64,000 nucleotides of DNA from Actinopolyspora erythraea. GTDB taxonomy: Bacteria; Actinomycetota; Actinomycetes; Mycobacteriales; Pseudonocardiaceae. A program made the position numbers and the translations under genes. The notes below the pieces were generated by a model. The model saw only the letters and a list, made by a program, of their open reading frames with translations. It made no database searches and was not told the DNA's origin. This document shows, one piece after another, positions 9,518-19,314 of this stretch (its first letter is position 1; each line of letters opens with the position of its first letter). The DNA lies in NCBI RefSeq assembly GCF_002263515.1, contig NZ_CP022752.1, positions 1,674,001 to 1,738,000 of the forward strand, in the 5' to 3' direction.

Positions 9518-9908
9518 GTGGCTCAGCGCGAGGGGAGCGAGAATTCGTACACGATCGGCCGGTAACCGTGGCGGAAGCCACGAGCCGATCCGGACGTGTA
9601 TCGGTTGTCGTGCCCGGACGTGGGCTTCCGATCTGCTGCGAGTAGTGGCCGAGGACGGTCGTGGGGCCGTTCCCGATCCCGGGCGCAGGCGTTCGGGGAG
9701 AGGTGCGTGGTTGCACCCCGCCCCCGCGTGTCTGCGTTCGGCTGAGCGGCGTCGGGCCTTTTCACGTGCGCTGCGTGTACGAGGACAACTCGACAGCACG
9801 ACAGTGCAGACCTATGTGGAGCAGGTTGCTCACGAGCAAGCCAACACGGGATTTTCCCGTACCAGGCAGTTAGAGGAAGCAGGTCGACCCGTCATGAATC
9901 AGCCGTGA
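9518..9908 (+). CDS. ylxR: YlxR-family RNA-binding protein, start region apparently damaged
   Basis: From about 9588 to 9908 one frame encodes the complete YlxR core: RTCIGCRARTWASDLLRVV, then GRGAWLHPAPACL and RRRAFSRALRV. That frame has no ATG, GTG or TTG before the conserved CxxC motif; it opens after a TAG at 9507, and the first plausible codon is an ATT at 9543. If one G is added to the G4 run at 9532-9535 and another near 9587, a GTG at 9518 reads VAQREGEREFVHDRPVTVAE...RIRTCIGC, which looks natural. The alternatives are an AUU start or a start at 9645 without the motif. The position between nusA and infB is canonical. Confidence 0.7.
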
Positions 9909-9988
9909 AGCTGAAGCCATGAACGCGCACCGGCAGTAGGACGAGGTCGAGCGGGTCTGCCGCCCGGCCTCACCAGATGAGGAGAGCA

Positions 9989-12900
9989 GTGGCAGGTAAG
10001 GCCCGTGTGCACGAGCTCGCCAAGGAGCTCGGCGTTACAAGCAAGGATGTACTCAACAAGCTCGCCGACCAGGGCGAGTACGTGAAGTCCGCTTCTTCGA
10101 CGGTCGAAGCACCTGTGGCACGCAGGTTGCGGGACGCGTTCACGAAGACGGACACGTCCGCACGCGCCGCGGCGGACAACGGTAGTACCACCACGAAGCC
10201 GAAGTCCGAGAACAAGACGAACGGACAGGACGCCACCGGCGGTTCCGCGCAGTCGGAGCAGAGCGCGCCGCAGTCCGAGGCCGGCAAGACGGACTCGCGG
10301 ATTCCCAAGCCCGGTCCCAGGCCGAAGCCCGGGCCGAAGCCGGGCCCGCCGCAATCGAAGCCGGCCGCCAAGGCCGGTACCGAGGAGAGTGGTGGCGAGG
10401 CCACCCAGCAGGCCGGGCCGCCCGCGGCCGAGTTCCAGGACGAGTCCGGTTCCCGGGACGAGCGCGCGGCGACGGCCGAGTCCGGCGGTCAGCCGAGCGG
10501 TACCCAGCAGGAACCGGCCGACAGGCCGGACAAGCAGGCCCAGGGCGGTTCCGGCAAAACCGAACGCCAGGTTCCCAAGCCCGGGCCCCGCAACGTCCCC
10601 AAGCCCGGACCGCGGCCTTCCAGCAAGCAGCAGTCCGGCGGCGACGGCGGGGACGGCAGTGTGGTGCCACCCAAGCCCCAGTCCTCCAAGTCCGGGTCGC
10701 GCTCCCCTCGGGTCGGAAACAACCCGTTCGGGGTCGGCAGCGGTTCCCCCGCGCAACGCGGTCCCGGTGGAAAACAGGGTGGCCAGGGCGGCTCCGGTGG
10801 CCAGCGCCAGTCCGGCCGTGGTGGCCAGGGCCAGGGTGGTCAACGCCCCGAGAAGCAGGGTGGCGGCCAGCGGGCCGACAAGCAGGGCAGCCAGCAGCAG
10901 GGTTCCGGCCAGGGGCAGCAGCAGACTCCCGCCGCCAAGAGTGGCCAGCGCACTGAGGACACTCCCAAGCCGAATCCCGGCATGATGCCCCCCCGCCCGA
11001 ATCCGGGCATGATGCCCTCTCGGGCTCCCAAGCCCGGTGGCGGTGCGGGAAGCGGATCCGGCGGTGGCGGCCGTGGCAGCGGTCCCGGTGGCGGCCGTGG
11101 TCGCGGTCGCGGCGGCAACGCTCCCGCCGGTGGCGGTCCCGGAGGTCCCGGTGGCGGCCGTGGCAGCGGTCCCGGTGGCGGCGGCCCCGGTGGCGGCCGT
11201 GGCGGCGGTCCCGGTGGTGGCCCCGGCGGCGGCCCCGGCGGCGGCCCCGGTGGCGGTTTCCGGGGACGGCCCGGTGGCGGTCCCGGCGGTCGTGGCGCTA
11301 CGGCGGGTGCCTTCGGCAAACCGGGCGGCCCCTCCAGGCGTGGGCGCAAGTCCAAGCGCCAGAAGCGCCAGGAGTACATGGACAACATGCAGGCGCCCTC
11401 GGTCGGCGGGGTGCGGCTGCCGCGTGGCAACGGCGAGTCGCTGCGGTTGCGCCGCGGCGCTTCGTTGACCGACTTCGCCGAGAAGATCAACGCCAACCCG
11501 GCTTCGCTGGTGCAGGCGATGTTCCACCTCGGTGAGATGGTCACGGCCACGCAGTCCGTCTCCGACGAGGTGCTTGAGCTGCTCGGCCAGGAGATGAACT
11601 ACAAGATCGAGATGGTCAGCCCCGAGGACGAGGACCGGGAGCTGCTCCAGTCCTTCGACCTCAGCTTCGGCGATCCTGGTAGCAGCAGCGACGAGCTGGT
11701 CTCCCGTCCGCCGGTCGTGACCGTGATGGGTCACGTCGACCACGGTAAGACCAGATTGCTGGACACCATCCGCAAGTCGAACGTCCAGGAGGGCGAGGCA
11801 GGCGGAATCACCCAGCACATCGGTGCCTATCAGGTGCAGACCGAGCTGGCCGGTGAGGACCGTCCGGTGACCTTCATCGACACCCCCGGTCACGAGGCCT
11901 TCACGGCCATGCGTGCCCGAGGTGCGAAGTCCACCGACATCGCTGTGCTGGTCGTGGCCGCCGACGACGGTGTGATGCCGCAGACGGTCGAGGCGATCAA
12001 CCACGCCCAGGCGGCGAGCGTGCCCATCGTGGTGGCCATCAACAAGATCGACGTTCCCGGTGCTGACCCGGATCGGATCAAGCAGCAGCTCACCGAGTAC
12101 AGCCTGGTCGCCGAGGAGTACGGCGGCGAGACGATGTTCGTGGAGATCTCCGCGAAGCAGGGCCAGAACATCGAGGGGCTGCTGGAGGCGATCCTGCTGA
12201 CCGCGGACGCCACTCTCGACCTGCGCGCCAACCCGACCATGGAGGCGCAGGGCGTGGCGATCGAGGCGCACCTCGACCGCGGTCGCGGCCCGGTGGCCTC
12301 GGTGCTGGTACAGCGCGGCACGTTGCGGATCGGGGACTCGATCGTGGCCGGCGGGGCGCACGGCCGGGTGCGGCGGATGATCAACGAGCACGACCAGGAC
12401 GTCACCGAGGCCAAGCCCTCGCAGCCGGTCCAGGTCGTCGGGTTCACCTCGGTGCCGGGTGCCGGTGACACCTTCCTCATGGTCAACGAGGACCGGGTGG
12501 CCAGGCAGATCGCCGATCGCCGGGCCGCCAGGATCCGTGAGGCGCAGAACGCCGCCAAGCGCAAGCGGGTGAGTCTCGAGGACCTGGACAAGGTCCTGCA
12601 GGAGACGAACCAGCTCAACCTGATCATCAAGGGTGACAACTCCGGTACGGTCGAGGCCCTGGAGGAGTCCCTGAACAAGATCGAGGTCGGCGACGAGGTC
12701 GAGCTGCGTGTGATCCACCGCGGTGTCGGTGGCATCAACGAGAGCGACATCAACCTCGCCACGGCTGAGAACACCATCGTTCTCGGGTTCAACGTCCGGG
12801 CGGAGGGCAAGGCGGCCGAGGTCGCCGGCCGCGAGGGTGTGGAGATCCGGTACTACTCGGTCATCTACCGCGCCATCGAGGACATCGAGCAGGCGCTCAA

Positions 12901-13222
12901 GGGTATGCTCAAGCCCGAGTACGAAGAGGTGCAGCTCGGCAGGGCCGAGGTGCGCGAGGTGTTCAAGTCCTCCAAGGTCGGCACCATCGCCGGCTCGATG
13001 ATTCTCAACGGCATCGTGCGTCGTAACGCCAAGGCGCGGTTGCTGCGGGACAACGTGGTCGTCGCCGAGAACCTCACGGTGAGCTCGCTCAAGAGGTTCA
13101 AGGACGATGCCACCGAGGTGCGCGAGGGCTTCGAGTGCGGTATGACGCTGGGCTCGTACTCGGACATCAAGGAGAGCGACATCATCGAGGCCTACGAGAT
13201 GCAGGAGAAGCCTCGGGTCTGA
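9989..13222 (+). CDS. infB: translation initiation factor IF-2
   Basis: A 1077-residue GTPase that delivers initiator tRNA to the 30S subunit. The GTG at 9989 begins [18 protein letters not shown], the family start, with GAGGAG five bases upstream. A long Pro/Gln/Gly linker follows; residues about 350-437 are almost pure Gly-Pro-Arg repeats. The IF2-N subdomain ([19 protein letters not shown]) precedes the G domain, whose GHVDHGKT P-loop is near residue 580, with DTPGHEAF and NKID motifs. Domains II-IV follow to the end. The linker is long even for actinobacteria. A strong hairpin lies nine bases after the stop. Confidence 0.97.
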   Translation: MAGKARVHELAKELGVTSKDVLNKLADQGEYVKSASSTVEAPVARRLRDAFTKTDTSARAAADNGSTTTKPKSENKTNGQDATGGSAQSEQSAPQSEAGKTDSRIPKPGPRPKPGPKPGPPQSKPAAKAGTEESGGEATQQAGPPAAEFQDESGSRDERAATAESGGQPSGTQQEPADRPDKQAQGGSGKTERQVPKPGPRNVPKPGPRPSSKQQSGGDGGDGSVVPPKPQSSKSGSRSPRVGNNPFGVGSGSPAQRGPGGKQGGQGGSGGQRQSGRGGQGQGGQRPEKQGGGQRADKQGSQQQGSGQGQQQTPAAKSGQRTEDTPKPNPGMMPPRPNPGMMPSRAPKPGGGAGSGSGGGGRGSGPGGGRGRGRGGNAPAGGGPGGPGGGRGSGPGGGGPGGGRGGGPGGGPGGGPGGGPGGGFRGRPGGGPGGRGATAGAFGKPGGPSRRGRKSKRQKRQEYMDNMQAPSVGGVRLPRGNGESLRLRRGASLTDFAEKINANPASLVQAMFHLGEMVTATQSVSDEVLELLGQEMNYKIEMVSPEDEDRELLQSFDLSFGDPGSSSDELVSRPPVVTVMGHVDHGKTRLLDTIRKSNVQEGEAGGITQHIGAYQVQTELAGEDRPVTFIDTPGHEAFTAMRARGAKSTDIAVLVVAADDGVMPQTVEAINHAQAASVPIVVAINKIDVPGADPDRIKQQLTEYSLVAEEYGGETMFVEISAKQGQNIEGLLEAILLTADATLDLRANPTMEAQGVAIEAHLDRGRGPVASVLVQRGTLRIGDSIVAGGAHGRVRRMINEHDQDVTEAKPSQPVQVVGFTSVPGAGDTFLMVNEDRVARQIADRRAARIREAQNAAKRKRVSLEDLDKVLQETNQLNLIIKGDNSGTVEALEESLNKIEVGDEVELRVIHRGVGGINESDINLATAENTIVLGFNVRAEGKAAEVAGREGVEIRYYSVIYRAIEDIEQALKGMLKPEYEEVQLGRAEVREVFKSSKVGTIAGSMILNGIVRRNAKARLLRDNVVVAENLTVSSLKRFKDDATEVREGFECGMTLGSYSDIKESDIIEAYEMQEKPRV

Positions 13223-13230
13223 GAACCCGT

Positions 13231-13266
13231 CGTGCGTGGGGGCCGCGAAGGCGGTCCCCACGCACG
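13231..13266 (+). terminator. hairpin after infB
   Basis: Arms 13231-13246 and 13251-13266 form a 16-bp stem with one G-U pair and a GAAG loop. No U-tract follows. It could end or attenuate transcription, or protect the infB mRNA, before the DUF503 gene. Confidence 0.6.
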
Positions 13267-13295
13267 CGGATTCGCCGAACCGGGGTGAACAGCTG

Positions 13296-13589
13296 ATGTA
13301 CGTGGGTGCGCTCGAACTCGATCTCCTGCTCGGTGACGTACAGTCGTTGAAGCAGAAGCGCGCGGTCGTCCGCCCGCTCGTCTCGGAACTGCGGCGTCGT
13401 TTCGACGTCGCGGTGGCCGAGGTGGGGGAACACGACCTCTACCGTCGTGCGGTCGTCGGAGTGTCTGCCGTCTCGGCGGAGGCCGGGCAGGTCCGCGAGA
13501 TCCTCGACGCGTGTGAACGTGCGGTCGTGGGACATCCCGAGCTGGAACTGCTCTCGGCTCGGCAGCGCATGCTCGGTCCGGAGGACTGA
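13296..13589 (+). CDS. DUF503 / YlxP-like protein
   Basis: A 97-residue protein that matches DUF503 end to end: [22 protein letters not shown], then [25 protein letters not shown]. The family sits between infB and rbfA in many Gram-positive genomes, and a B. subtilis member (YlxP) has been linked to ribosome assembly. The ATG at 13296 is preceded by GGGGTGA. Context suggests a 30S-maturation accessory role; this is inference. Confidence 0.9.
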   Translation: MYVGALELDLLLGDVQSLKQKRAVVRPLVSELRRRFDVAVAEVGEHDLYRRAVVGVSAVSAEAGQVREILDACERAVVGHPELELLSARQRMLGPED

Positions 13590-13734
13590 GTTCGTTCCCG
13601 CTGGTCGGGATGTGTTCTGCTGCCCGTCGTGGGGTGACGGGTATGCCCGTGGGCCCGGTGCCCACGTGGGTTGTCGGACGGATATGACGATGGGGTCGGC
13701 CCCCGGCGGGATCGACCGACAGAGGAGGTGCGCC

Positions 13735-14223
13735 GTGGCTGATTCGGCGCGCGCCCGCAGACTGGCCAAACGTATCGCGCAGATCGTGGCGTCCGGGCTG
13801 GAACACGAGGTCAAGGACCCGAGGCTGGCCATGGTCACGATCACCGATGCGCGGATCACCGCCGATCTGCGTGACGCGACTGTCTACTACACGGTTTTCG
13901 GTGACGACACCGACGAGAGTGCGACGGCGGCGGCGTTGCACAGTGCCACCGGCGTGCTGCGTTCCCGCGTGGGGCAGCAGACGGGGGTGCGGTTCACACC
14001 GACGTTGACGTTCGTCGCCGATTCCGTTCCCGGTAACGCTCGCAGGCTGGATGAGGTCCTCGCCCAGGCGAAGGAAGCCGATGCCGAGGTGGCCAGGTTG
14101 GCCTCGACCGCGAGTCCCGCGGGGGAAGTGGATCCCTACCGCAGGTCGGACGAGGGCGAGGAGGACACCGAAGCGGCCGCGGCCACGGGTGAGGAGCGGG
14201 AGCCCGGTCGGCGAGAGGCCTGA
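13735..14223 (+). CDS. rbfA: 30S ribosome-binding factor RbfA
   Basis: A 162-residue protein with the KH-like RbfA fold: [48 protein letters not shown], and a late [21 protein letters not shown]. It helps mature the 5' end of 16S rRNA and was first described for cold adaptation. The GTG at 13735 has an ideal AGGAGG eight bases upstream. The last 35 residues are an acidic, low-complexity tail. The DHH phosphodiesterase gene that often follows rbfA is not present here; an opposite-strand CGNR gene occupies the place. Confidence 0.95.
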   Translation: MADSARARRLAKRIAQIVASGLEHEVKDPRLAMVTITDARITADLRDATVYYTVFGDDTDESATAAALHSATGVLRSRVGQQTGVRFTPTLTFVADSVPGNARRLDEVLAQAKEADAEVARLASTASPAGEVDPYRRSDEGEEDTEAAAATGEEREPGRREA

Positions 14224-14367
14224 CCGGCTTTCCCTCGTCGGAATCGTGACCGGGGGTGGACTCGACCGGGAGCTGGTCGGGTGGAGCCCGGCTCGCCGGT
14301 GCCGAGAGCCCCTCCGGGCTTCGTCGTACCGGGTGGGTCGGGTGTGCTCCGTCGTGGTGCTGCTCGT

Positions 14368-14880
14368 TCAGGAGCGGTGGCGGGCCCGGAAGGCGGCCAC
14401 GTTCACCCGGTTGGCGCAGCGGGGTGAGCAGAACTGCTTGGTCCGGTTGGCCGAGGTGTCCAGGAAGTAGTTTTCGCAGTGCGGCGCCGCGCACTTTCCC
14501 CAGCGGTCGGTGCCGTGCCGCACGATTCCCTGCGCGAGTCCCCAGGAGGTCACCGCGGCGATCTCGCGGGCTGGCCCCGCGTCGACGTCGGCGACGTGGA
14601 TGTGCCACTCCGAGTCGTGGTCCGACAGCCGGGGAAGTGGCGGGTACGTGCTCAGCAGGTCGTTCGTCGCCGCCTTCACGGTTCGGGCGTCCCCCGCCGT
14701 CGCCGCCGCCAGTGCCCGCCGGACGATGGCCGCGACGTCTCGCAGCACCGCCATGTCGGATTCGGAGATCCGTTCCGACCACCGGGGATCGTCTCGCAGT
14801 GCCGTGCTCAGCGTCTCCGGCCCCGTCAGGTCCGCGTTGGCGAGACGAAGCGCACTCTCCGTGTAATCGGCATTGTGCAT
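14368..14880 (-). CDS. CGNR zinc-finger (ABATE-type) regulator
   Basis: A 170-residue protein with an N-terminal ABATE-like domain (LRLANADLTGPETL) and a C-terminal zinc finger with ligands CAAPHC and CSPRC, ending ANRVNVAAFRARH. In this copy the name-giving CGNR tetrapeptide is CANR. Such proteins are presumed stress-related transcription regulators. It is divergent from the MATE exporter gene with only 64 bases between, so the exporter is a natural candidate target. The ATG at 14880 gives the normal family length. Confidence 0.85.
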   Translation of the reverse strand: MHNADYTESALRLANADLTGPETLSTALRDDPRWSERISESDMAVLRDVAAIVRRALAAATAGDARTVKAATNDLLSTYPPLPRLSDHDSEWHIHVADVDAGPAREIAAVTSWGLAQGIVRHGTDRWGKCAAPHCENYFLDTSANRTKQFCSPRCANRVNVAAFRARHRS

Positions 14881-14887
14881 GGCTGAT

Positions 14888-14909
14888 CCTTACCGTAGCC
14901 TTCGTAAGG
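14888..14909. promoter_or_regulatory. inverted repeat in the CGNR/MATE divergent promoter
   Basis: CCTTAC (14888-14893) and GTAAGG (14904-14909) are exact inverted arms 16 bases apart start to start, in the 64-base gap between the two divergent starts. It is placed to act as a shared operator, possibly for the CGNR protein. No experiment or known consensus supports this, so the call is tentative. Confidence 0.35.
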
Positions 14910-14944
14910 GGCGCTTTTCGTTTTCACATCTTACTGGAGGTGGA

Positions 14945-16282
14945 GTGTCCGAGGTCGCTGAGCGGGTGCCGGTGCGGCGACTGCTCGCATTGGCGATCCC
15001 GGCACTGGGAGTGCTGGCCGCCGAACCGCTTTACGTGCTCGTGGACACCGCCGTGGTCGGCCACCTGGGGGCGGTTCCGCTCGCGGGTCTGGCACTGGGC
15101 GGCACGCTGTTCACGGTCGTCTCCAGTCAGCTGACTTTCCTGTCGTACGGCACCACGGCCCGTGCGGCTCGACTCCACGGAGCGGGACGACGTTCCGACG
15201 CGGTAGCGGAGGGAGTCCAGGCCAGCTGGCTCGGTGCCGGTGTCGGTCTGGTGATCCTGCTGCTGGCGCAGTTGTTCGCCGGTCCCCTCGTGCGGCTGAT
15301 GACCGGCGGTGGGCAGATAGCCGACGCGGCCACGGGTTGGCTGCGCATCGCCCTGATCGGGGCTCCGATGGTGCTGATCAGTCTCGCCGGGCACGGCTGG
15401 ATGCGCGGAGTGCAGGACACGGTTCGCCCGCTGCGCTACGTACTGGCGGGCAACGGTGTTTCCCTCGTGCTGTGCCCGGTGCTGGTCTACCCCGTGGGGT
15501 GGGGGCTGGAGGGCTCAGCCGTGGCCAACGTCGTCGGCCAGACCGTGGCGGCGGGCCTGTTCGTCCGGGCGCTGCTGACCGAGCGCGCGACCGCTTTTCG
15601 TCCGGACACCGCGATGATGCGCGCGCAGCTTTCGCTGGGGCGCGATCTGATCCTGCGCACCCTGGCTTTCCAGGCCTGCTTCCTGTCCGCGACCTCGGTG
15701 GCCGCGCGGACCGGTGCGGACGCCGCGGCGGCGCACCAGGTCGTGTGGCAGCTCTGGAGCTTTCTGGCGCTGGTGCTCGATTCACTGGCCATCGCGGCCC
15801 AGTCGCTGGTGGGAGCGGCGCTGGGCAGGGAGGCGGCCCGCACCGCGAAGGCCATCGGCAGGCAGGTGAGCTGGTACGGACTCGGGTTCGGCGTGCTGCT
15901 CGGGATGCTGTTCACGGTGCTGTTCCCCGTGCTGCCGTCCGTGTTCACCAGCGATTCCTCGGTGCTGGCCGAGATCCCCCACGCCTGGTGGTTCTTCGTG
16001 GCGCTGCAACCCGTCGCCGGAGTCGTCTTCGCCCTGGACGGTGTGCTGCTCGGAGCTGGTGACGCGGCCTACCTGCGGACGGCCACGATGCTCAGCGCCG
16101 CGATCGGTTACCTTCCGCTGATCTGGCTCGCGCTCGTCTTCGACTGGGGACTGTCGGGAATCTGGACCGGTCTGAGCCTGTTCATGCTGGGCAGGCTGCT
16201 CACGTTGCTGCTGCGGACGCGCTCCGGTCGCTGGGCGGTGGTGGGAGCCACCCGGACACCCAGCGACTCCGCGGTTCACTGA
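14945..16282 (+). CDS. MATE-family multidrug/toxin exporter (DinF-like)
   Basis: A 445-residue integral membrane protein with about twelve hydrophobic helices and the MATE opening RLLALAIPALGVLAAEPLYVLVDTAVVGHLG. The internal repeat of two six-helix bundles is apparent (second half opens near RDLILRTLAFQACFLSATSV). It should export cationic or hydrophobic compounds using an ion gradient. The GTG at 14945 has GGAGG five bases upstream; an earlier ATG at 14873 would overlap the divergent promoter. DinF-like exporters are commonly found near rbfA in actinobacteria. Confidence 0.9.
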   Translation: MSEVAERVPVRRLLALAIPALGVLAAEPLYVLVDTAVVGHLGAVPLAGLALGGTLFTVVSSQLTFLSYGTTARAARLHGAGRRSDAVAEGVQASWLGAGVGLVILLLAQLFAGPLVRLMTGGGQIADAATGWLRIALIGAPMVLISLAGHGWMRGVQDTVRPLRYVLAGNGVSLVLCPVLVYPVGWGLEGSAVANVVGQTVAAGLFVRALLTERATAFRPDTAMMRAQLSLGRDLILRTLAFQACFLSATSVAARTGADAAAAHQVVWQLWSFLALVLDSLAIAAQSLVGAALGREAARTAKAIGRQVSWYGLGFGVLLGMLFTVLFPVLPSVFTSDSSVLAEIPHAWWFFVALQPVAGVVFALDGVLLGAGDAAYLRTATMLSAAIGYLPLIWLALVFDWGLSGIWTGLSLFMLGRLLTLLLRTRSGRWAVVGATRTPSDSAVH

Positions 16283-16491
16283 CCGAGGCGTTCCCGTTCG
16301 GCAGGGGGTCGACGGCCCGTCGGCCACCGCTTCGAGGGAGCGGGCGTGGAGCAAGGCGGGGTCGGTCCAGCTCATCCCGTGAGAGCGCGCGAGAGATCAC
16401 GCGGGCGGTCGCCGCGGTTACCGTCTCGACGTCGTCACGCCGAAAGTTCCGTGCCGCTCGGCGACAGGGTGGGGAAAGCACCGTTACCGAG

Positions 16492-16992
16492 TCAGCCGCC
16501 GTTCCAGAACCAGTCGGTGGCGCGTACCTCCTTCAACGCGGCCCGGCGTCTTTCGGCCTCCAGCCGTTGCAGGTAGACGACCCCGTCCAGGTGATCGGTC
16601 TCGTGTTGCAGGCAACGTGCCATCAGGTCGTGGCCCTCCACGGTGACCGGTTCGTTGCGCAGGTCCACGCCACGCACCTTCGCGTAGGAGGCGCGGCGTG
16701 TCGGGTAGCTCAGCCCGGGGACGGACAGGCAGCCTTCCTCGCCGTCCTGCTCTCCGGCGGTCTCCACCAACTCCGGGTTGATGACGTAGCCCTTGTCCCC
16801 GTTGACGTCGTAGCTGAACGCCCGCAGGCTCACACCGATCTGTGGCGCAGCCACACCGGCCCGGCCCGGCTCGCTCACGGTGTCCAGCAAATCCGTGACC
16901 AGCGAGACTATTCTGTCGTCGAAGACGGTGACGGGGTCCGTCACCGTACGCAGCACCGGGTCGCCGAACCGCCGGATCGGCCTGATCGTCAC
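16492..16992 (-). CDS. def: peptide deformylase
   Basis: A 166-residue metalloenzyme that removes the formyl group from nascent proteins. All three motifs are present: GVAAPQIG (residues 46-53), EGCLS (86-90, metal-ligand Cys) and QHETDHLDG (129-137, two metal-ligand His and the catalytic Glu). The GTG at 16992 follows AGGAGG. It is divergent from truB and convergent with the MATE gene. The length is typical and the copy looks active. Confidence 0.95.
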   Translation of the reverse strand: MTIRPIRRFGDPVLRTVTDPVTVFDDRIVSLVTDLLDTVSEPGRAGVAAPQIGVSLRAFSYDVNGDKGYVINPELVETAGEQDGEEGCLSVPGLSYPTRRASYAKVRGVDLRNEPVTVEGHDLMARCLQHETDHLDGVVYLQRLEAERRRAALKEVRATDWFWNGG

Positions 16993-17122
16993 CGTGGAAC
17001 CTCCTGCTCGTCGCCGCGCACCACGTTAGCGAGACGTGGTCCGCGCGTGGTGCCCGGGTCGAGCCAGGTGCGCGGGTGACCCGTTCCGGTCCCGTTACCG
17101 ACATCAGGCAGGATGGGGCGCC

Positions 17123-18034
17123 GTGCCGCGTCAGACCCGAACTTCCTCGCAGCAGACAGTGCCCCCCGGTTTGTTGGTCGTGGACAAACCGGCGGGGATG
17201 ACTTCGCACGACGTCGTCGCACGTGTCCGCCGCGCCATGGGCACCCGCAGAGTCGGGCACGCGGGCACGCTCGACCCGATGGCCACCGGTGTGCTGGTCC
17301 TGGGGCTGGAGCGCGCCACCAAACTGCTCGGCCACCTCGCCCTGGACACCAAGGCCTATCTCGCCACCGTTCGACTCGGTTCGTCGACCAGCACCGATGA
17401 CGCGGAGGGGGAGCGCCTCTCGACGGCGGACGCCTCAGGGGTGACCGAGTCCGCCGTGAAGTCGGCGATAGCGAACCTGACCGGTGACCTGGAGCAGGTC
17501 CCCAGCGCGGTCAGCGCGGTGAAGGTCAACGGTCGGCGGGCTTACGAACTCGCCCGGCAGGGCGAACGGGTGGAGTTGAGCGCCAGGCCCGTGACCGTTT
17601 CGCGGTTCGACCTGCTCGCCACGCACCTCGGTGGGGACGCTCTCGACCTCGACGTGATGGTGGAGTGCTCCTCCGGCACCTACGTCCGTGCGCTGGCCCG
17701 GGACCTGGGGCGGGCCCTGGGGGTCGGGGGGCATCTGGTCCGGCTGCGCCGGACGCGGGTGGGGCCGTTCGGCCTGTCCACCGCCCGTACCCTCGAAAGC
17801 CTCGATCAACGTCCCGAACTGTCCATGGATCTGGACGAGGCCGTCGCCACGGCGTTTCCCCGAGTGGAGGTCGGCGCGGACACCGCGCGCGCTCTCTCGC
17901 ACGGCCAAACCGTGCGGGGTGCGGGATTCGAGGGGACCTACGCCTCCTTCGACCCGGAGGGGCGCGCCGTGGCGCTGCTGCGGGATCGGGGCAGCAGTGC
18001 CAAACCGGTGCTGGTGCTGCGGCCCGCGGGGTGA
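17123..18034 (+). CDS. truB: tRNA pseudouridine-55 synthase
   Basis: A 303-residue enzyme that makes pseudouridine 55 in the T-loop of tRNAs. GLLVVDKPAGMTSHDVVARVR opens the catalytic domain and RRVGHAGTLDPMATGVL contains the catalytic Asp. SGTYVRALARDLG and GHLVRLRRTRVGPF are the later conserved blocks, followed by a short PUA-like C-terminal part. The GTG at 17123 has a GGATGGGG element upstream. It is divergent from def and 162 bases ahead of ribF, the usual neighbour. Confidence 0.95.
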   Translation: MPRQTRTSSQQTVPPGLLVVDKPAGMTSHDVVARVRRAMGTRRVGHAGTLDPMATGVLVLGLERATKLLGHLALDTKAYLATVRLGSSTSTDDAEGERLSTADASGVTESAVKSAIANLTGDLEQVPSAVSAVKVNGRRAYELARQGERVELSARPVTVSRFDLLATHLGGDALDLDVMVECSSGTYVRALARDLGRALGVGGHLVRLRRTRVGPFGLSTARTLESLDQRPELSMDLDEAVATAFPRVEVGADTARALSHGQTVRGAGFEGTYASFDPEGRAVALLRDRGSSAKPVLVLRPAG

Positions 18035-18196
18035 CGGCGAGGTCGCTCGGCGGCCTCGCACGGGGTGCGGCACGGCGACTTCGGGCCAGCTCGGTTCGGT
18101 GCCGGACCTCTCCCGGGTGCCCCGACCGAGCGCTTCGACCGCGACACGCCGAGGTCCCGCCCGTGCGCCGAGCACGGCTAGATAAGGTGGGAAGCC

Positions 18197-19177
18197 GTGC
18201 AGCGTTGGCGTGGTTTGGAGCAGCTTCCCAGTGGGTGGGGCCGGTGTGTGGTCACCATCGGAGTCTTCGACGGGATGCACCGGGGGCATCAGCAACTGAT
18301 CGGGGAGGCCGTGCGGCGTGCGCGAGAGCGTGGGCTGCCGTGCGTGCTGGTCACCTTCGATCCTCATCCGGCCGAGGTGGTCCGGCCCGGTAGTCACCCC
18401 GCCCAGCTGACCACGTTGCAGCGCCGGGCCGAACTGGCCGAGCAGCTCGGAGTGGACGTCTTCTGCGTGCTGCCGTTCACTCTGGAACTGTCGCGAATGC
18501 CCGCCGACGAGTTCGTCCACGAGATCATCGTGGACCGGCTGCACGCCGCCGTCGTCGTCGTGGGCGAGAACTTCACCTTCGGCCACAAGGCGGCGGGCAA
18601 CATCGACCTGTTGCACACGCTGGGACAGCGTTTCGGCTTCGAGGTCGAGTCCGCCGATCTGCTGACCGGCTACACCGACGGTGCCGAGCGTCGGGAACCA
18701 CCGGTCACGTTCTCCTCGACCTTCGTGCGTTCCTGCGTCGACGCGGGTGACGTGGCCGCCGCGGCCGCCGCGCTGGGGCGCTATCACCGGCTGGAGGGGA
18801 TCGTCGTCCGCGGCACCGGCAGGGGTGGCAGGGAGCTCGGATACCCGACCGCCAATCTGTCCACCCCCGAGTTCGCGGCGATCCCCGCCGACGGGGTGTA
18901 CGCCTGCTGGTTCACACATCGGCAGCGCGGGGCCACGGAACCGGAGCGAACCCTGCCCGCTGCTGTCTCGGTGGGCAGCAATCCCACGTTCTCCGGCACC
19001 GAACGCACCGTGGAGGCCTTCGTGCTGGATGTGGACCGCGATTTCTACGGTGAGTACGCCGAATTGGATTTCGTTTCCCGACTGCGCGGCATGGTCCGCT
19101 TCGATTCGGCCGAACAGCTGGTCGCGCAGATGGGCCGGGACGTGGCCGACACGCGTGCCCTCCTCGGAGCGGGGTGA
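18197..19177 (+). CDS. ribF: bifunctional riboflavin kinase / FAD synthetase
   Basis: A 326-residue enzyme that converts riboflavin to FMN and FMN to FAD. The N-terminal adenylyltransferase domain shows VVTIGVFDGMHRGHQQLI with the HxGH-type motif and later STFVRSCVDAGDV. The C-terminal flavokinase domain shows GRGGRELGYPTANL and VSVGSNPTFSGTERTVEAFVLD. The GTG at 18197 gives the standard length. No FMN riboswitch is visible upstream. Confidence 0.95.
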   Translation: MQRWRGLEQLPSGWGRCVVTIGVFDGMHRGHQQLIGEAVRRARERGLPCVLVTFDPHPAEVVRPGSHPAQLTTLQRRAELAEQLGVDVFCVLPFTLELSRMPADEFVHEIIVDRLHAAVVVVGENFTFGHKAAGNIDLLHTLGQRFGFEVESADLLTGYTDGAERREPPVTFSSTFVRSCVDAGDVAAAAAALGRYHRLEGIVVRGTGRGGRELGYPTANLSTPEFAAIPADGVYACWFTHRQRGATEPERTLPAAVSVGSNPTFSGTERTVEAFVLDVDRDFYGEYAELDFVSRLRGMVRFDSAEQLVAQMGRDVADTRALLGAG

Positions 19178-19314
19178 CGAGCTCCACCGCGCGACCGGCT
19201 TTCCAGCTGTTATGAAACATTTTTCGGATTCTGCCCCCGTGCCTGTCGCCGAGCTGGCAATATTCGGAAACCGAAAGGGGTCATCTGTCCGAACGGCAGC
19301 CGGGGGGAGCCAAG

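Noticed and set aside
11040..11300. Tandem glycine-codon repeats as a CRISPR-like or satellite array
   Set aside because: They are in frame inside infB and have no spacers.
9899..13261. 1120-codon open frame on the minus strand, antisense to infB
   Set aside because: Mirror frame produced by high-GC codon usage; it covers a well-supported gene, has repetitive Gly/Ala/Thr composition and no family resemblance.
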